Positions 1 to 10,799 are shown, counted from the first letter of the stretch. The stretch: 64,000 bases of DNA from Schistocephalus solidus (GCA_017591395.1 WEDG01000296.1:72501-136500); one strand, 5' to 3'. Notes: generated by a model not told the origin, from the sequence alone. Numbers and translations are program-made.

Positions 1-189
1 ACCTGAATGTATGATCCCTCATCGCAGTGTCCAATAACGTTAAAATTACGAGCTTCTTAAAAGGCACAAACAATTAGGTAGGGATGAATTGCATGGCCTC
101 CTAAGTAGGCCACAGGAATAGGAACTTCCTTGCCCACTTAAAATAAGTGGTCTTGCGATAAATTTCCGAAAGGGTAAGTATTCCCGTTT

Positions 190-335
190 CTTAACACTAA
201 CACTAAATCCTAACATGAACCAATCCGGCCACTTGAATCTTAAACCTAGCCCTTCCCCTGACCTAAACCCTACAGGGAACACTATACTAACCTTAACCCT
301 TAGCCTAATAATGACCCTCACTCCAACTCTGGACG
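190..335 (-). repeat. Degenerate TTAGGG/TAAGGTT-like patch
   Basis: Read on the minus strand, this stretch is a string of diverged GGTTAGGGT and GGTTAAGGT words. Similar patches lie at 5265-5385, 6010-6075, 55676-55760 and 57515-57640. Two of them (near 5470 and 57670) share a following GGGCCATATAAGT-like segment, which indicates a dispersed repeat family rather than telomeric DNA. Confidence 0.5.
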
Positions 336-339
336 AGGT

Positions 340-1676
340 TTTATCAACTGTTACACTTTTGAATTTTTGAAGGGCCCTGCTTGCCTGTGTGTGGCTGCGG
401 CGTGGCCACCAGGAGCCCGGATGTGTGCAGCGGGGTCAAAAATCAGCCGGCACCTGCGTGGTCTGTGCTCGAGCACGCCCCCAGCGCGTTTCCGCGTCAC
501 GTGACTGGCGGCGCAACGCACGCATTTGCGTCACGCGCGCACGCCCGGCAGTGGACGCGGCAAGGTGTGCCTCAAGGAGTCTATTTGTGCGGCCAGGGTG
601 ATTTTCGTGCTGTAGGGACGACGGCACTTGGCGGACAGTCTTTGCCGCTGCGGCCAGTTCCGCACACGGAAGGCGAGATAACTCCTGAAATGTACTGAAC
701 GAAGTCAATATTGTGAGTGTAGGGGGGGTGTACGTGAGAAGTTCGCTGAAACTAACAGGACACGAAAATGTGGAGCCGAATGACAGGGCACACTCACCGA
801 TAGCCTGAGCTGGGAAAGGGTAGCTCCCCTGAAAAGTCAGTGCTTCGCGTGCAGACCGACATGCAACGTACCCACCCACATCTACAGGACCACGTCTATT
901 AGAAACAACAGACTTGATAGCGGTCGGGATACTCAAGCTGATCTTGGGCACACATAAGAAATTAATGAAGGCTCTGAATTTGTCATGACCAAAGGCCAGT
1001 TAATACAATAGCTGAATGTCATTTTCCGAGCCTTCCTCCTCTCTCACACCTCGAAGCGGCTCTAATCAAGCCACTACCTGCCTGTGAATATGCTCCACAT
1101 CGCACGTCTGCGAAAGGATGAACGTTACTCGATCCTGGCCTGGTGAGACTTTATCGATAGCAAACGCTTCCTAAGCACAAGACTGGCCCTTTTTATTTGG
1201 GTGGCAGGAGGGAGTTGAGCGGGGGTCTTGAGGGAGTTGGGCGGGGGTCTGGCTCGACTCTCTACCCAAGTTTCCGATGATTCCTGCTGTACTGCTAATT
1301 GCTGGCTCTAATTTGCTCCTTTTCCATGCATTAGTTCCCAAACATGACTTGAAAGGTCGATCCTGCTCGGGATTGCAACGAAGCCTTCTGGAGGTAGCCT
1401 TTGTAACCCCCGCTCCCCTGATACACCATGGACGCGTTCTGGTGTAGGGGCCAGATCACGCGAGTCACAAACTGACTAGCGGGTTTGGCTTTACCAGACG
1501 CTGCGCCCGAACCCAACGCCAGTTATCTTGACTTTATTTTAAGCTCAGAATCGATTGGGCGTGGGAAGAGGGAGTGAGGTAGATCCTTCGCAGGCCTGTT
1601 TCAAAATAAACATGGCTACGAATGCATGCGAAGGTTTGAGTCCCAGGAGATTGCCTGAGCAAAGACGCAGTCTGTT
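340..1676. other. No recognised gene; GC-rich part at 390-700
   Basis: The 390-700 part is GC- and CpG-rich, and a 171-codon frame lies open across 436-951 on the minus strand. I recognise no domain in it, and such frames are expected by chance in GC-rich DNA. A short tandem of GGGAGTTGAGCGGGGGTCT-like units lies near 1207-1253. Nothing else was recognised. Confidence 0.4.
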
Positions 1677-1740
1677 TTGAGCGTCGAGAGAGTTTTTTTA
1701 TTATTCTCAGCTTTTAAACTTCTACAGGAGTCCATTGTCA

Positions 1741-2077
1741 CAAAAAATCAAAACCGACTGAACCCCAGAGAGCAAGCTGGGATGGTGTATCGCATCCCAT
1801 GCGTAAACCGTCCTCGTAATTACACAGGCCAAACTGAACTCATGCTGGGATCGCGCATGCATGAACATAAGTTGGCGGTGCGATGGGCGAAAAATTATCG
1901 CAAGTTGCTGCTCACACCTACGAAACGGGCCATGTGTTCAACTTCGAAACCTTCAAGATAATCACCCACGCCAGCAGCAAGATGGGCCAAGAATTGATTG
2001 AAGCCTGGTCCACGGATGGGAAAGTAATCAATCAATGTATCGATTTGGTGCCAGCGTACAGAACCCTGCACGGTCAC
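1741..2077 (+). pseudogene. PLE GIY-YIG endonuclease relic (frameshifted)
   Basis: This is the C-terminal GIY-YIG endonuclease part of a Penelope-like retroelement. The first frame shows VYRIPC, then a YTGQT motif (the YIG position) and SRMHEHKLAVR, the usual R-x-x-E-H-K helix. Near 1880 the frame shifts to one reading SQVAAHTYETGH and later IEAWSTDG and IDLVPAYRTL, which fit the family's downstream helix and tail. In intact PLEs this domain follows the reverse transcriptase and nicks target DNA; here no RT precedes it. A degenerate hammerhead-like motif follows within about 60 bases, as expected for some PLE 3' ends. It is a dead fragment. The family assignment is firm; the exact ends are approximate. 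Confidence 0.8.
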
Positions 2078-2128
2078 CTCCAGAATTGCGTCAGTGATTT
2101 GCTTGTATCCCCATTTTGTTGCTGCTGC

Positions 2129-2175
2129 TATCTCTGACGATGGACTCCTGCGGGGGTTTCAAAGTTCAGAATAAT
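2129..2175 (+). ncRNA. Degenerate hammerhead-like remnant after PLE relic
   Basis: CTGACGA at 2134-2140 fits the CUGANGA core. A G/C-rich hairpin and CAAAGTTCAG follow, where better copies have GAAACGTCAG. AATAAATAAA-like sequence lies just downstream, as in the intact copy at 22006-22067. The GAAA box is damaged, so activity is unlikely. Its value is its position directly behind a PLE endonuclease. Confidence 0.45.
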
Positions 2176-2195
2176 AAATAAATTCCTTTGACTCA

Positions 2196-2795
2196 CTTGT
2201 GAAAAACTCGGCGGCCTTGGTGGGATTCGAACCCACACCAGCAAGGCGGGTGACTTGACCCAAGGGGGATTAAACTCACGGCTCCCGGTGGGGCCTCGTA
2301 GCACAGTTGGCTAGGGCGTTGGCTGTACTAAAGCCTTCCCCTTGATGGCGTGGGTTCGAATCCCACCGAGTTTTTCACAAATGGGTCAAAGGAATCATTC
2401 AAATCTGACAAAATCCTCTACTAATTAATTGTGTCTGGTAGTCATCTGGTGTATTCTAGATTGATTGCTTAGGAAATCCTGCTTGGGCAGTCGGCTTACT
2501 GTATCAGAATTGGTGGATTCCATACGTTGCAGTAGGCTGGGCGGGTAACTTGACCCAAGTGGGATTAAACTCACGGCTCCCGGTGGGGCCTCGTAACTCA
2601 GTTGGCTAGAGCGTTGGCTGTACTAAAGCCTTCCCATTGCTGGCGTGGTTTCGAATCCCACTGAGGCTGCCGAGTTTTTCGCAAGTGGGTCAAAGGAAGT
2701 ACTAACATCAGCCAAAATCCTCTACTAATAAATAAATTGTTCTGGTGCTCGAAAAGACTTCGTCTATGCTCCATGGCTACGACCAAAGTTTAGGT
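2196..2795 (+). repeat. S1 tRNA-headed SINE, tandem pair plus inverted fragment
   Basis: Two plus-strand units about 290 bp apart each carry a tRNA-like head: GTAGCTCAGTTGGCTAGAGC-type box A region and a GGGTTCGAATCCC box B. Each continues into a shared tail (AAGTGGGTCAAAGGA, AAAATCCTCTACTA, TTGATTGCTTAGG). A minus-strand head fragment sits at 2196-2245, making the left side head-to-head. Other S1 copies are at 8345-8440, 29925-30180, 33240-33520, 37880-38090, 38470-38720 and 60540-60830. The repeated tail shows these are SINEs, not tRNA genes. Confidence 0.75.
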
Positions 2796-2799
2796 CACA

Positions 2800-4428
2800 A
2801 AAGACGCCGAAGACCAGAGATCCTGTCTTCTTACAAACAGTAGATCTTCTCAATTTCATGCCAAGATAAAATACATGTCTCATGTTTTTTTTCTAATGGA
2901 ATTTGCATGAATACTTCCTTCCTGTACGGAGGGATTCTGGCTCGACTGCGGAATGTCTCAATAGTGTCAAATTTTATGACGTTATCGTCATCTCACCGCT
3001 CTGCGTACTGCTACGGCAGAAAGTCGGCGAAGCAATTATTAGAGCTTTTAGCAAACACCTGTGCCGGGATTATGCTAAATCATTTTCAGTGTGCATTTCG
3101 TACTGCTGGTTGAGAGTTTGTAAGCCTTTTGCGAGAGGTTTGTAAGCGGATACGACTACGTCTACTGGGAGGAATTCGGACCTTAACAACGAGAACAATA
3201 AGAAATAGAGCAACCCCGAAATAATTCAGGCTACCGACAGTTCGAACCATCATTGTCGACGATATCCTCCCTGCGCACCACAGCCGGAGGACGGTGATCT
3301 GCTCGTAAATCAGGTCCTAGTGGTAGTGGACTTGTCCTGCCTCTATCGCACTCACTCCTTCTTATCCACCTTAGCCGGGCGTCATGCCAGAGTCAAGAAG
3401 ACCCGAGGCGCAGGCATCTGGGGCGGCGTGAGTCTGCACCTAGGCGGGCCACCAAATCCCCTTGTGTGACACTTGCTAGGGGTACGCAACCCCTTATAAC
3501 GCCTGGTCTCAGCGCATCTACCGCGTGGTCATTTTCGTCCAAACGGCATCATCCCCACGGTTACTTAGCACATCCATCTCTGTGTGGCTGATTTAAACCT
3601 TTCACATATCCGTTGAATTAATTAATGAATTGTGTTTTCGTGTATTAGCCTCCAGAGTTTAGTCTGACAACGTCGGCTCCCGACCGAGTCTCTGCTCAAC
3701 CACCAGTGTGCCCTCAAAAACCAATCACAGAGCGCATTCGCACTGCGTGAGAGTAATATAGGCTGCATACACCTACCAGATTCGCTATTCTAGGGTGAAT
3801 TGAAAACAGCTCCTGAGAATCAATCAAATTGATGGGAAAATTAAGAAGGATATATTGTTAAATCCAACTTTCCCGAGGGCTGCGACTGAATATATGACTG
3901 AGGTTGCCAACGTTGATAGGCAGGGCCAAATATCCGATCATTACAATCACGTTAAGTAAACACATTTCGATCCAGTAGCAGGCGGGCGGTTACCATTGGG
4001 TGGTTGTAGACCTCCTCAACACGCCCTTACCTCCCCAGCTGTAGAACGTGAACCCATGGGACCACGATCTGTCCTCCATCTAATGCCTGCGTATGGAAAA
4101 GCTTGCTGCGACAAAAATGCGGGACTTGCATTTCCTTTGTAGCTCAGCAAACAGCCACACTATTGGGTTGCTGAACGCAGCCCAGCGAAATGTAAGTGGC
4201 CACCAGAGGCCAGCCCAACGGTGTCGGCGCCGCGATTTTTGTGGGCAACCCGGCCACCCAGATCCCATCGTCCTCCTCGCCGTCGTCGTCAAGTCATCGA
4301 CTGAAGAGAACAGCACTGACATGGCCCTGTTCCATCCGACGAGGCTTCCTCCCATTTCCGAAACACGCTAGCTTTCCGAAAATCAACAACTCGACCTTTT
4401 CCACAGAGCAGAATATTTTGTAAGGATT
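2800..4428. other. No recognised gene
   Basis: Mixed-composition DNA with only short open frames. The GC-richer part at about 3240-3600 shares a CGCATCTACCGCGTGG-like word, inverted, with the repeat near 48258, so it may be a diverged dispersed repeat. No coding homology was recognised. Confidence 0.35.
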
Positions 4429-4436
4429 ACTTAGAT

Positions 4437-5180
4437 CAGGGGTCGGCAAACTTTTCGGACTACTAGGCCATTTCAGGAGGTCAAGAAGGCACACTAGGCC
4501 AGAAGAAACAAGGTGTCCAAGGAAACGTTTATTATTAAAAAATACAGTGCGATCAATGGGAAACATGATGCTGCATGCCCTTAGAGACAGATACAATATC
4601 AGGTTCTAATGATGAGGAGTTCAGCAACAGAATGTCATTAAGGTGATTGTCAGTGAGCTGAGAGCGCAACTTGTTCTTACATAAACTTAATTTTGGAGAA
4701 CTTCTGCTCGCACGAATAAGTGCTGCCAAACATTGCGATCACACGCGTGGCACGGGCTAACAGCATTGGAAACTGAGCATGTGACAGCTGGCGGTAGAAG
4801 TCAATGAGAGTAGTGCAAGAAGTAAACTTGGACAAGAGAACGTCCGAAGCCTGCAGCTCAATCAACTCCAATTGCACATCAGAGGGGGCGTCGTCATAGG
4901 GCAAGTCGAAAGGAGTGCTGACAATCTTGAACTCTTGCGAATGAGAACGTACATCAGTGAAGCGCGAAGAGAATTCATTCCGCAGGGTTGACAGCACACT
5001 GATGCATTCTTTGGTGTCAACGCGGGCTGCAGCACACTGGGCGAGGTGCGGGAAATGGACATAGTCGCCCTTATTCAATTAGGCCGGATCCAACAATAAT
5101 TAACCAGGGGGGGCGTTAGGCCGGACTGGAATACTAGCTAGGCTGTATCTGGCCTAAAGGCCGGAGTTTGCCGACCTCTG
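4437..5180 (-). mobile_element. hAT DNA transposon, 744 bp, non-autonomous
   Basis: The left end begins CAGGGGTCGGCAAACT. The right end, reverse-complemented, begins CAGAGGTCGGCAAACT, giving near-perfect terminal inverted repeats of the hAT/Charlie kind. The element is bounded by a perfect 8-bp direct repeat ACTTAGAT at 4429-4436 and 5181-5188, the target-site duplication length typical of hAT. It contains only the C-terminal part of a transposase on the minus strand, so it cannot move itself and would depend on a full-length partner elsewhere. Confidence 0.93.
4560..5078 (-). pseudogene. hAT transposase C-terminal fragment
   Basis: The fragment carries the C-terminal hATC dimerisation region of a hAT transposase. 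The first 133 codons include PSDVQLELIELQ (about residues 65-76), a FYRQL helix, and MFGSTYSCEQKFSKIK (about 116-131), which resembles the conserved signature in GTF2IRD2/ZBED-like hAT proteins. A frameshift near 4680 ends this frame. The next frame continues KNKLRSQLTD and NDILLLNSS, matching the family's expected end. The N-terminal zinc finger and most of the RNase-H-like catalytic core are absent. It lies entirely within the terminal repeats of the 744-bp element and has no visible promoter. Confidence 0.85.
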
Positions 5181-5189
5181 ACTTAGATG

Positions 5190-6410
5190 ATCCCCCCAAA
5201 CCGGACAGGAGCACAGGAGCCGTCCGCAAAGCTGGGTGGATTGGCGCCAAATGCCAAATGTAAAGTAGGGTTCGGTTTAAGGTGACGGTTGGGTTAAGGG
5301 TGTTCAGGGTGAGGCTACAGTTAAGATGAAGGTTACTGCTACGGGTTAGGTTTATGTTACGACCAGTGTTAGGGTTAGGACACGGGAGTATTTATGCTTC
5401 TTAGAATTAGGCACAAGGCCACCTTTATTACCCAGGCGGAGTGGTCCTATTTCAGGGTTCTATTTAGAGGGCCATATAAGTCATTCTTACCGAATATTTA
5501 ACCATCGATACTCCACCTAATTTATATTATAGTTATTCAACAAGTACTATTCAAGCTTCCAAACAGGTTTTGTCTAAATGATGCTCACATCGGGCAGAAC
5601 GAATGGAAGGTGTCCAGCTTTTGTGTATTCTTTGGCGTGACGCCACTGTGACCAGAATTTACCATAAGTGAATTGCGTTGTGATCACCGGCCTGATGACT
5701 CTCCAAGTAATCCCGCGGTCATGGAGAGACTGCGGGTCATGTGACTGGGTGTACAAGACTCCACAGCTTCGCTTAGTTCAACGAAAGGACGCCCCGGGAC
5801 CCCCCTTGGTAGTTCGAGCGTCGCGAGACAAATGGAGGCAGACACAGACCCAGTGACTGGCAAAGGTAAACAACCCGTCTCCGCGCCCCACTCACACGAA
5901 CTGGTTCTTCCCAATGAAAGAAGTAGGCTACCCGGACGGTAACGAGCAGGCCGGAATTATTATGCTGATGCGTTGATGTGCCGGAGGGATGGATTCCCCC
6001 AGCGTCGGCTTAAGGTTAGAATTACTGTTGAATTTACGCTTATGGTTTGGGGTAGAGTAAGATTAGGGTTATGGCGAACAAGTAAACGAAACCTGTTCAT
6101 GAAAATAGCTGAGAAGACGAAATAACATTTAAAAAAAACATATAAAAAGTCCTTTTAGGTAAAAAAATGGGGTTTAATATCATCCAAAACTTGATGTGCT
6201 ATGCAGTATGGCAGCTAATCAGCCGGCAAAGGTAGACTGGAATGACCATTTCTGTCGGTGATGTTCCTCTGCCTATTCTTTTACTATCCACTGTGCGGCT
6301 GCTGGCGGAGCTCCTGAATGAGCCCTAAGGCAGAGCGGAACGTGTGAGTTCCGTTAGCGGTCGATGAGCATGCAGCAACGAATGCAAGTCAATATTGCCG
6401 ATGTAAGCCG
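5190..6410. other. TTAGGG-like patches; otherwise unrecognised
   Basis: Degenerate GGTTAGGGTTAGG-like sequence lies at 5265-5385 and 6010-6075. The rest contains only short open frames without recognisable homology. Confidence 0.4.
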
Positions 6411-6414
6411 ACAA

Positions 6415-6582
6415 GAAAACGAGCCCGTGGCCCAGTGGTTACAGTGTTGGACTTCTGATCAACGGGTCGCGGGTTCGAGGCTCGGATGGTACACCACCTG
6501 CACTTAGGTATGGCTGGCTGATGACGACTAATGAGCCAGAAATGGTCATTCCAGTCTCCCTTTGCTGACAATATTAATGTGC
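6415..6582 (+). repeat. S2 tRNA-headed SINE (diverged)
   Basis: The tRNA-like head GAGCCCGTGGCCCAGTGG and GCGGGTTCGAGGC box B is followed by the S2 body GGCTGATGACGACTAATGAG, then GCCAGAAATGGTCATTCC. The best reference copies are in the array at 50901-52155. Confidence 0.75.
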
Positions 6583-6599
6583 CTATTCTACCACTAGCC

Positions 6600-7439
6600 G
6601 TCGTGCGGCGGCCCGTGGCGCTCAAGAACTAGACTCAATGCACAGCGGAACGCATGGCTTCCGTTACCGTTCGGTAAGAGTTCGTCAACGAATGCATATT
6701 CAAGTGCCTGAGGTTTGCTTATATTTTCCAAAATGATGTTCCCAGAATTCGATTTAATTTTAATTTTTTGTCTTGCTCAAGATGAATTTGACAAGGGTGG
6801 AGGGGTTTACATTTAATAGCTCAGATAAAGACACCCCAAGATGAAATGTTTTCAGATACTGAAAGGCTAATCACGGACTAGGAAATTGGAATAGAAGTAG
6901 GGACAGAAATCGTCAGCGTGTCAGGTTCATGGTATGAAGAGAAGTCCTCGCTAAAATTACTGTGCAGTATCTGACAACGGGGGATTCTGCTGAGTTTAGG
7001 GTGTCCTTAAACTATAAGTGAATAATTTTCGACTTTCACTCTTCTTAAAAGATAGTTTGTGTTTACCTAGGCCTTCAAAATAAGAAGCCTTTATCTATGC
7101 AATGAGTTTTCGGACGTTCTTTTTTAATGTAGATGAGAGTTTGGACCATATTTTTAAATCCACCCAACTAGAAAATCATATAGTCTAAGAAAAATTGGGC
7201 ATCGACAAGGAAGGCCATGATCAAATAGAAAACCTTCCCAATCGTTTTTAAAAAATTAGTTTATTATGATAATTCGTTTATGAATGCCAACGTTCGTCAT
7301 AGCTTTTTCAACGTCAAGTCAGAGAAAACTAATCGGGAAAAGGACAAAACTACATAGTGTCAGTGCCCGATTTCATGACATGCTAACCCAAATTCTGAAA
7401 TGCATTTTTTACTAGGAAGGAATAATTAAATGGGATTGT
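6600..7439. other. AT-rich, nothing recognised
   Basis: AT-rich sequence with no open frame of note and no clear match to other parts of the window. Confidence 0.4.
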
Positions 7440-8150
7440 AATATTTATTATCATGGGGCATAATTCCAGGATATTTTAGGCACGCGAGGATACCAGATTT
7501 GAAAGCACTTTTTAAAAATGACTACTTAAGTAGCATTCCGTTTCAATTGATTTTTGATGCCCTCATAAATTCGAACATATTTTATAGAAAACGTAGACAA
7601 ACTTAGACGCATTCTTAATTTTTTTTTATTCAAACGAAAGTTATATTGAGGTCTTAGCATGTTTTTGAATCCCCGAATAATTGTAGCCCTGATCTGGCTA
7701 CGTGGTTGTGCTTAGGGTTTTCATTTTACAAGCTATATGCTTTCCATGTAAAGAAACCCATGCGTTATGCTGCGACATTAAGAAGGCACAATACAGTGAT
7801 CGATAAAATGTGCAGTACATTTGGACTATGTTGTCTCCTTCATGAGGAGCATTTATAAACGGACAGGTATCAGGTTATGTGAATTGACATCGTACGGTCT
7901 CAAAAACCTCATTAAAAGACTTTTTTTAAGAAAACAGAAAGTCGCCTTCTTTTTAGGCATTTGAAGAAGACTTAATTATCTACTGCAATTAATTTTTTGT
8001 GCACTTATTTTTCCATAAAATATACTTGCATATATAAGGGCCTCTTAAATCGAAAGAAAAACCAATACTACTTAATTAGTAATTTCTTTACCGAGTGTAA
8101 ATTTTTCAGGCGGCCAAAAAAATGCACAGTCCAAAGCCGGGATCCTGGCA
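7440..8150 (+). repeat. F4 dispersed repeat copy
   Basis: This is collinear with 27430-28150 over about 700 bp. Shared landmarks are ATTTTTGATGCCCTCATAAA, GGGTTTTCATTTTACAAGCT, AGAAACCCATGCGTTATGC and an ending CAGGCGGCCAAAAAAATGCA then AAAGCCGGGATCCTGGCA. The last part also recurs at 17470-17545, 35700-35880 (inverted), 60880-60960 and 63640-63760. It has no long open frame, so it is an old non-coding family or the worn end of a larger element. Confidence 0.65.
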
Positions 8151-8344
8151 CATCTGACATATCAGAGGACTGAGTCGCAGTTTGATCGATATTCCGATCC
8201 CACTTAAGTTGTGTCTTCTAATCGAAAACGCATTTCAGTTAGAATTTTATGCAATCGGTCTCCGACTCTATGGGTTTTTCCGACTGAATTTATAATACAG
8301 GTGGCTGGAAGTATGGATAGTTCTTTCAAACTGCTCAACATGTG

Positions 8345-8440
8345 ACTCAATTATAAAAAAATCGGTGACCTCAGTGGGTTTTGAACCCACGACAGCAAAA
8401 GCAAGGCTTGTGAATTACCAATGCTCTGCCTATAGTAGAT
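8345..8440 (-). repeat. S1 SINE fragment (diverged)
   Basis: GGTGACCTCAGTGGG then TTTTGAACCCACGACAGCAA is the reverse complement of the S1 box B and tail junction. The box A half is degenerate. Confidence 0.55.
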
Positions 8441-9043
8441 TGCCTAGCTCATAAAATGTCGGGATCAAAATTTGAGGTGGTAGTATCGCACACACTTTAT
8501 GGTGTTAGTTTTGTTTGTTGGATTGAATTTATACACAGAAAGCTGTTCACAAATGAGGAGTTCACTTCAGATCTGCTTATTTAAGGGAAAATGGGCCAAA
8601 CAGAGTCCAATTCGACGTTTTTTCTATTCAGGAATTTTCCTTCGCTATTGAAAGCTACGAAACAAAATAAATTTTGTTTTGTGCATTGTACTGTAAAAGA
8701 ATATTAATATAAGACGGAAAAATATTAAATATATCCATTTAAGGGAACGGAAAATTTGGTTTTGCGTTCACAAAAATCAAGTATAAGAAATCGAATTGAT
8801 TTCGGGAAAAGAAGAACAGAATAATGTTACACATTTGTGACGTTTTGTACCATAAAAATCAGTAATAAACATGTATGATTTTAGTTCGTTTTACCACATC
8901 GATAATTAGGACGTTAAACATGCTCTACCACTTTAACATCATATGCTACATGTCGCTATGCGACCGCCTGCGAGGGTCTCTAGTCTGAGCTCCAGGGCAC
9001 AACAGAACATACATGTTCCTTAAGCAGATCGGTGAGCAACATA

Positions 9044-9114
<71 letters not shown>

Positions 9115-9430
9115 CAACGAAATAACGAATTGAAGTATTTAATAAAAAGGTAACGTATTATAAGAGTTATTTAAATTGAGCTTATGTATATTTATTGCAG
9201 AAATGGGTTGTGGGCATTTATTTTTCTCGGCAACGATTTTTCATGTTTGAGTGAGGCAACAAATATGACCCAAATGGCCATCTGTATTAGAAAGCATGTC
9301 TAAAAACTCACTACTTCGGTAAATTCTTTTAATAAATATCTTATTTTGAAGGTTTTGATAAGCACTGACAACAGAATCTACATTTATGGGCAATAGACAG
9401 AAAACACGGGGCTGATTTCGCATAACGGTC
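8440..9430 (+). repeat. F5 dispersed repeat copy, interrupted by S2 tail
   Basis: Positions 8440-8930 align with 43283-43800, and 9150-9430 aligns with 44210-44470. Shared words include TTTGTTTGTTGGATTGAAT, CAGGAATTTTCCTTCGCTAT, TTCGTTTTACCACA and TTTTGAAGGTTTTGA. An S2 tail and AT array at 8941-9111 interrupt this copy, so the S2 sequence arrived later. Partial copies lie at 15445-15690 (minus), 31180-31480 (plus) and 47590-47700 (minus). Confidence 0.65.
8941..9111 (+). repeat. S2 SINE tail ending in (AT)n
   Basis: This carries TCGCTATGCGACCGCCTGCG, CCAGGGCACAACAGAACAT and CCTTAAGCAGATCGGTGAGC, as in the S2 tandem units. It then runs into about 60 bp of pure AT at 9048-9111. Confidence 0.8.
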
Positions 9431-9542
9431 TGTGAGATTTCAGGAGTTAGGGCAGATGTCTGAGCAACGATGGGTCAAGTTTCCCACTGAACCTTCTGCA
9501 ACATATGGAATCCACCAACTGTACTATAGACAGGAATACCCT

Positions 9543-9740
9543 GACTGACGAAGACCAGGGAAACTGGAATGACTATTTCTGGCTTATTAGCCATAATCAG
9601 CCAGTCATACCCAACTAGCAGTGGCGCACCACCCGAGGCTCGAACCCTGCGACCTGTGGATTTGAGTCGAACGCTCTATCCCACTGAACCACGGGACAAA
9701 TGAATCCTGTGACCGATTGGTGAGCACTCATCCGCCAATT
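9543..9740 (-). repeat. S2 tRNA-headed SINE (diverged)
   Basis: The reverse complement reads the S2 order: a CCGTGGTTCAGTGGG-like head, a box B-like region, then GGCTGATTATGGCTAATAAG and CCAGAAATAGTCATTCC. A worn S1-tail-like segment (GGGTCAAGTTTCCC) lies just left of it. Confidence 0.7.
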
Positions 9741-9744
9741 GCAA

Positions 9745-10250
9745 TATAATTAGCCGCCTTCCAAAGCTGTAATGCCAAAAATGTGCATTTGAAAAAGAAC
9801 GGAGTATACCAGCCCTGTAAAACGTGTTTATGTCAACTATCTTTGAGGCTTATCTATCTTCATACGCATTCTAGAAGAAAGCAAACTTAGGTTGCGTGCC
9901 TGGCTCCCGGCAATAATTTTAGGATCGCCCTTTTGTCGCCTCTGAGACATTTTTGACTCCTAACACCTCGGAGTGTGCCTTTTTAGGGTATCTGAGGTGT
10001 TTCGCAAGTGACACATAGTAGGCAACGCATCTTGTCAGGAAAACTATCGTCGGGATCTCCAGTCAGCTTCTCCGAAGACGAAACAATGCGCTCTCGAGGA
10101 ATGCTGGTGGCCAAGGCAAAAGCCCTCGTTTATACCCGATGCTTTCATCGGTAACAATTATTGACTATTGATGGCTCACGATTGTGTGAAAGCTCCGAGA
10201 CAAAAACGGCATCGTCGTATTTTAATATTTCGTTCTCACGGCAAGTTCTT
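9745..10250. other. Nothing recognised
   Basis: Unique-looking sequence with no supported open frame or repeat. Confidence 0.35.
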
Positions 10251-10253
10251 TTT

Positions 10254-10410
10254 ATGAGAGGTACCTGTGGCTCAGTAGTTATAGCACTGGACATACTAAA
10301 GTTCAGTTATCAAAGCGAACCCGGGTTTAGACCTCGGGTTCCCCACCAAGACCTCGGGTTGGGTGAGAATGGATAACGACGGCAAATAAGCCGGGCTTAT
10401 CCATCCTTGA
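10254..10410 (+). repeat. S2-like SINE (very diverged)
   Basis: ACCTGTGGCTCAGTAGTTATAG is a worn S2 head, followed by CGGGTTTAGACCTCGGGTT and GACGGCAAATAAGCCGG. Confidence 0.45.
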
Positions 10411-10529
10411 CTCTCTTTGCCAGTATGCTCCTTCTGAATAAATTTACGTCGGTTCGTTTTCCGAAAAAACACAACTGACTTCCTGCAGATATTGCCATAC
10501 ATGTAAAATACCAGCTACTTAAATAGATC

Positions 10530-10539
10530 TATATATATG

Positions 10540-10619
<80 letters not shown>
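10530..10619. repeat. (TA)n microsatellite
   Basis: About 90 bp of alternating TA with a few TG interruptions at the left. It creates artefactual Tyr-Ile reading frames. Confidence 0.95.
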
Positions 10620-10620
<1 letters not shown>

Positions 10621-10689
10621 CAAGCAAACATTTGAGCCTAAGGAAGCAGCTGAGAAGAAGCAGACGCACTCGCTGGAACAGGAAATTTC

Positions 10690-10740
10690 TTCGTCTGACG
10701 CATGGGATTTCTGCTCGTACCCAGAATCAGAGACGGCGTC
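10690..10740 (-). ncRNA. Degenerate hammerhead-family copy
   Basis: On the minus strand, stem I GTCT (10731-10734) and AGAC (10693-10696) survive around CTGATTC, in place of CTGATGA, and a worn hairpin. The GAAA box is lost. TGTTCCAGCGAG further on matches the common 3' flank of the intact copies. Presumed inactive. Confidence 0.4.
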
Positions 10741-10799
10741 AGATACAGTTAAAGCACTTATGAGAGAGAGAGCGAGAGATAGGCACGCTTTATTCTGAA

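Noticed and set aside
436..951. 171-codon minus-strand gene
   Set aside because: GC-rich composition keeps several overlapping frames open and no domain is visible.
2293..2365. S1 and S2 heads as tRNA genes
   Set aside because: Box A and B are present, but the heads are always followed by the same long tails, fold poorly in the anticodon arm and occur as diverged repeats, so they are SINEs.
5341..5385. Telomere or subtelomere
   Set aside because: TTAGGG words are few and degenerate, and similar patches are scattered in both orientations.
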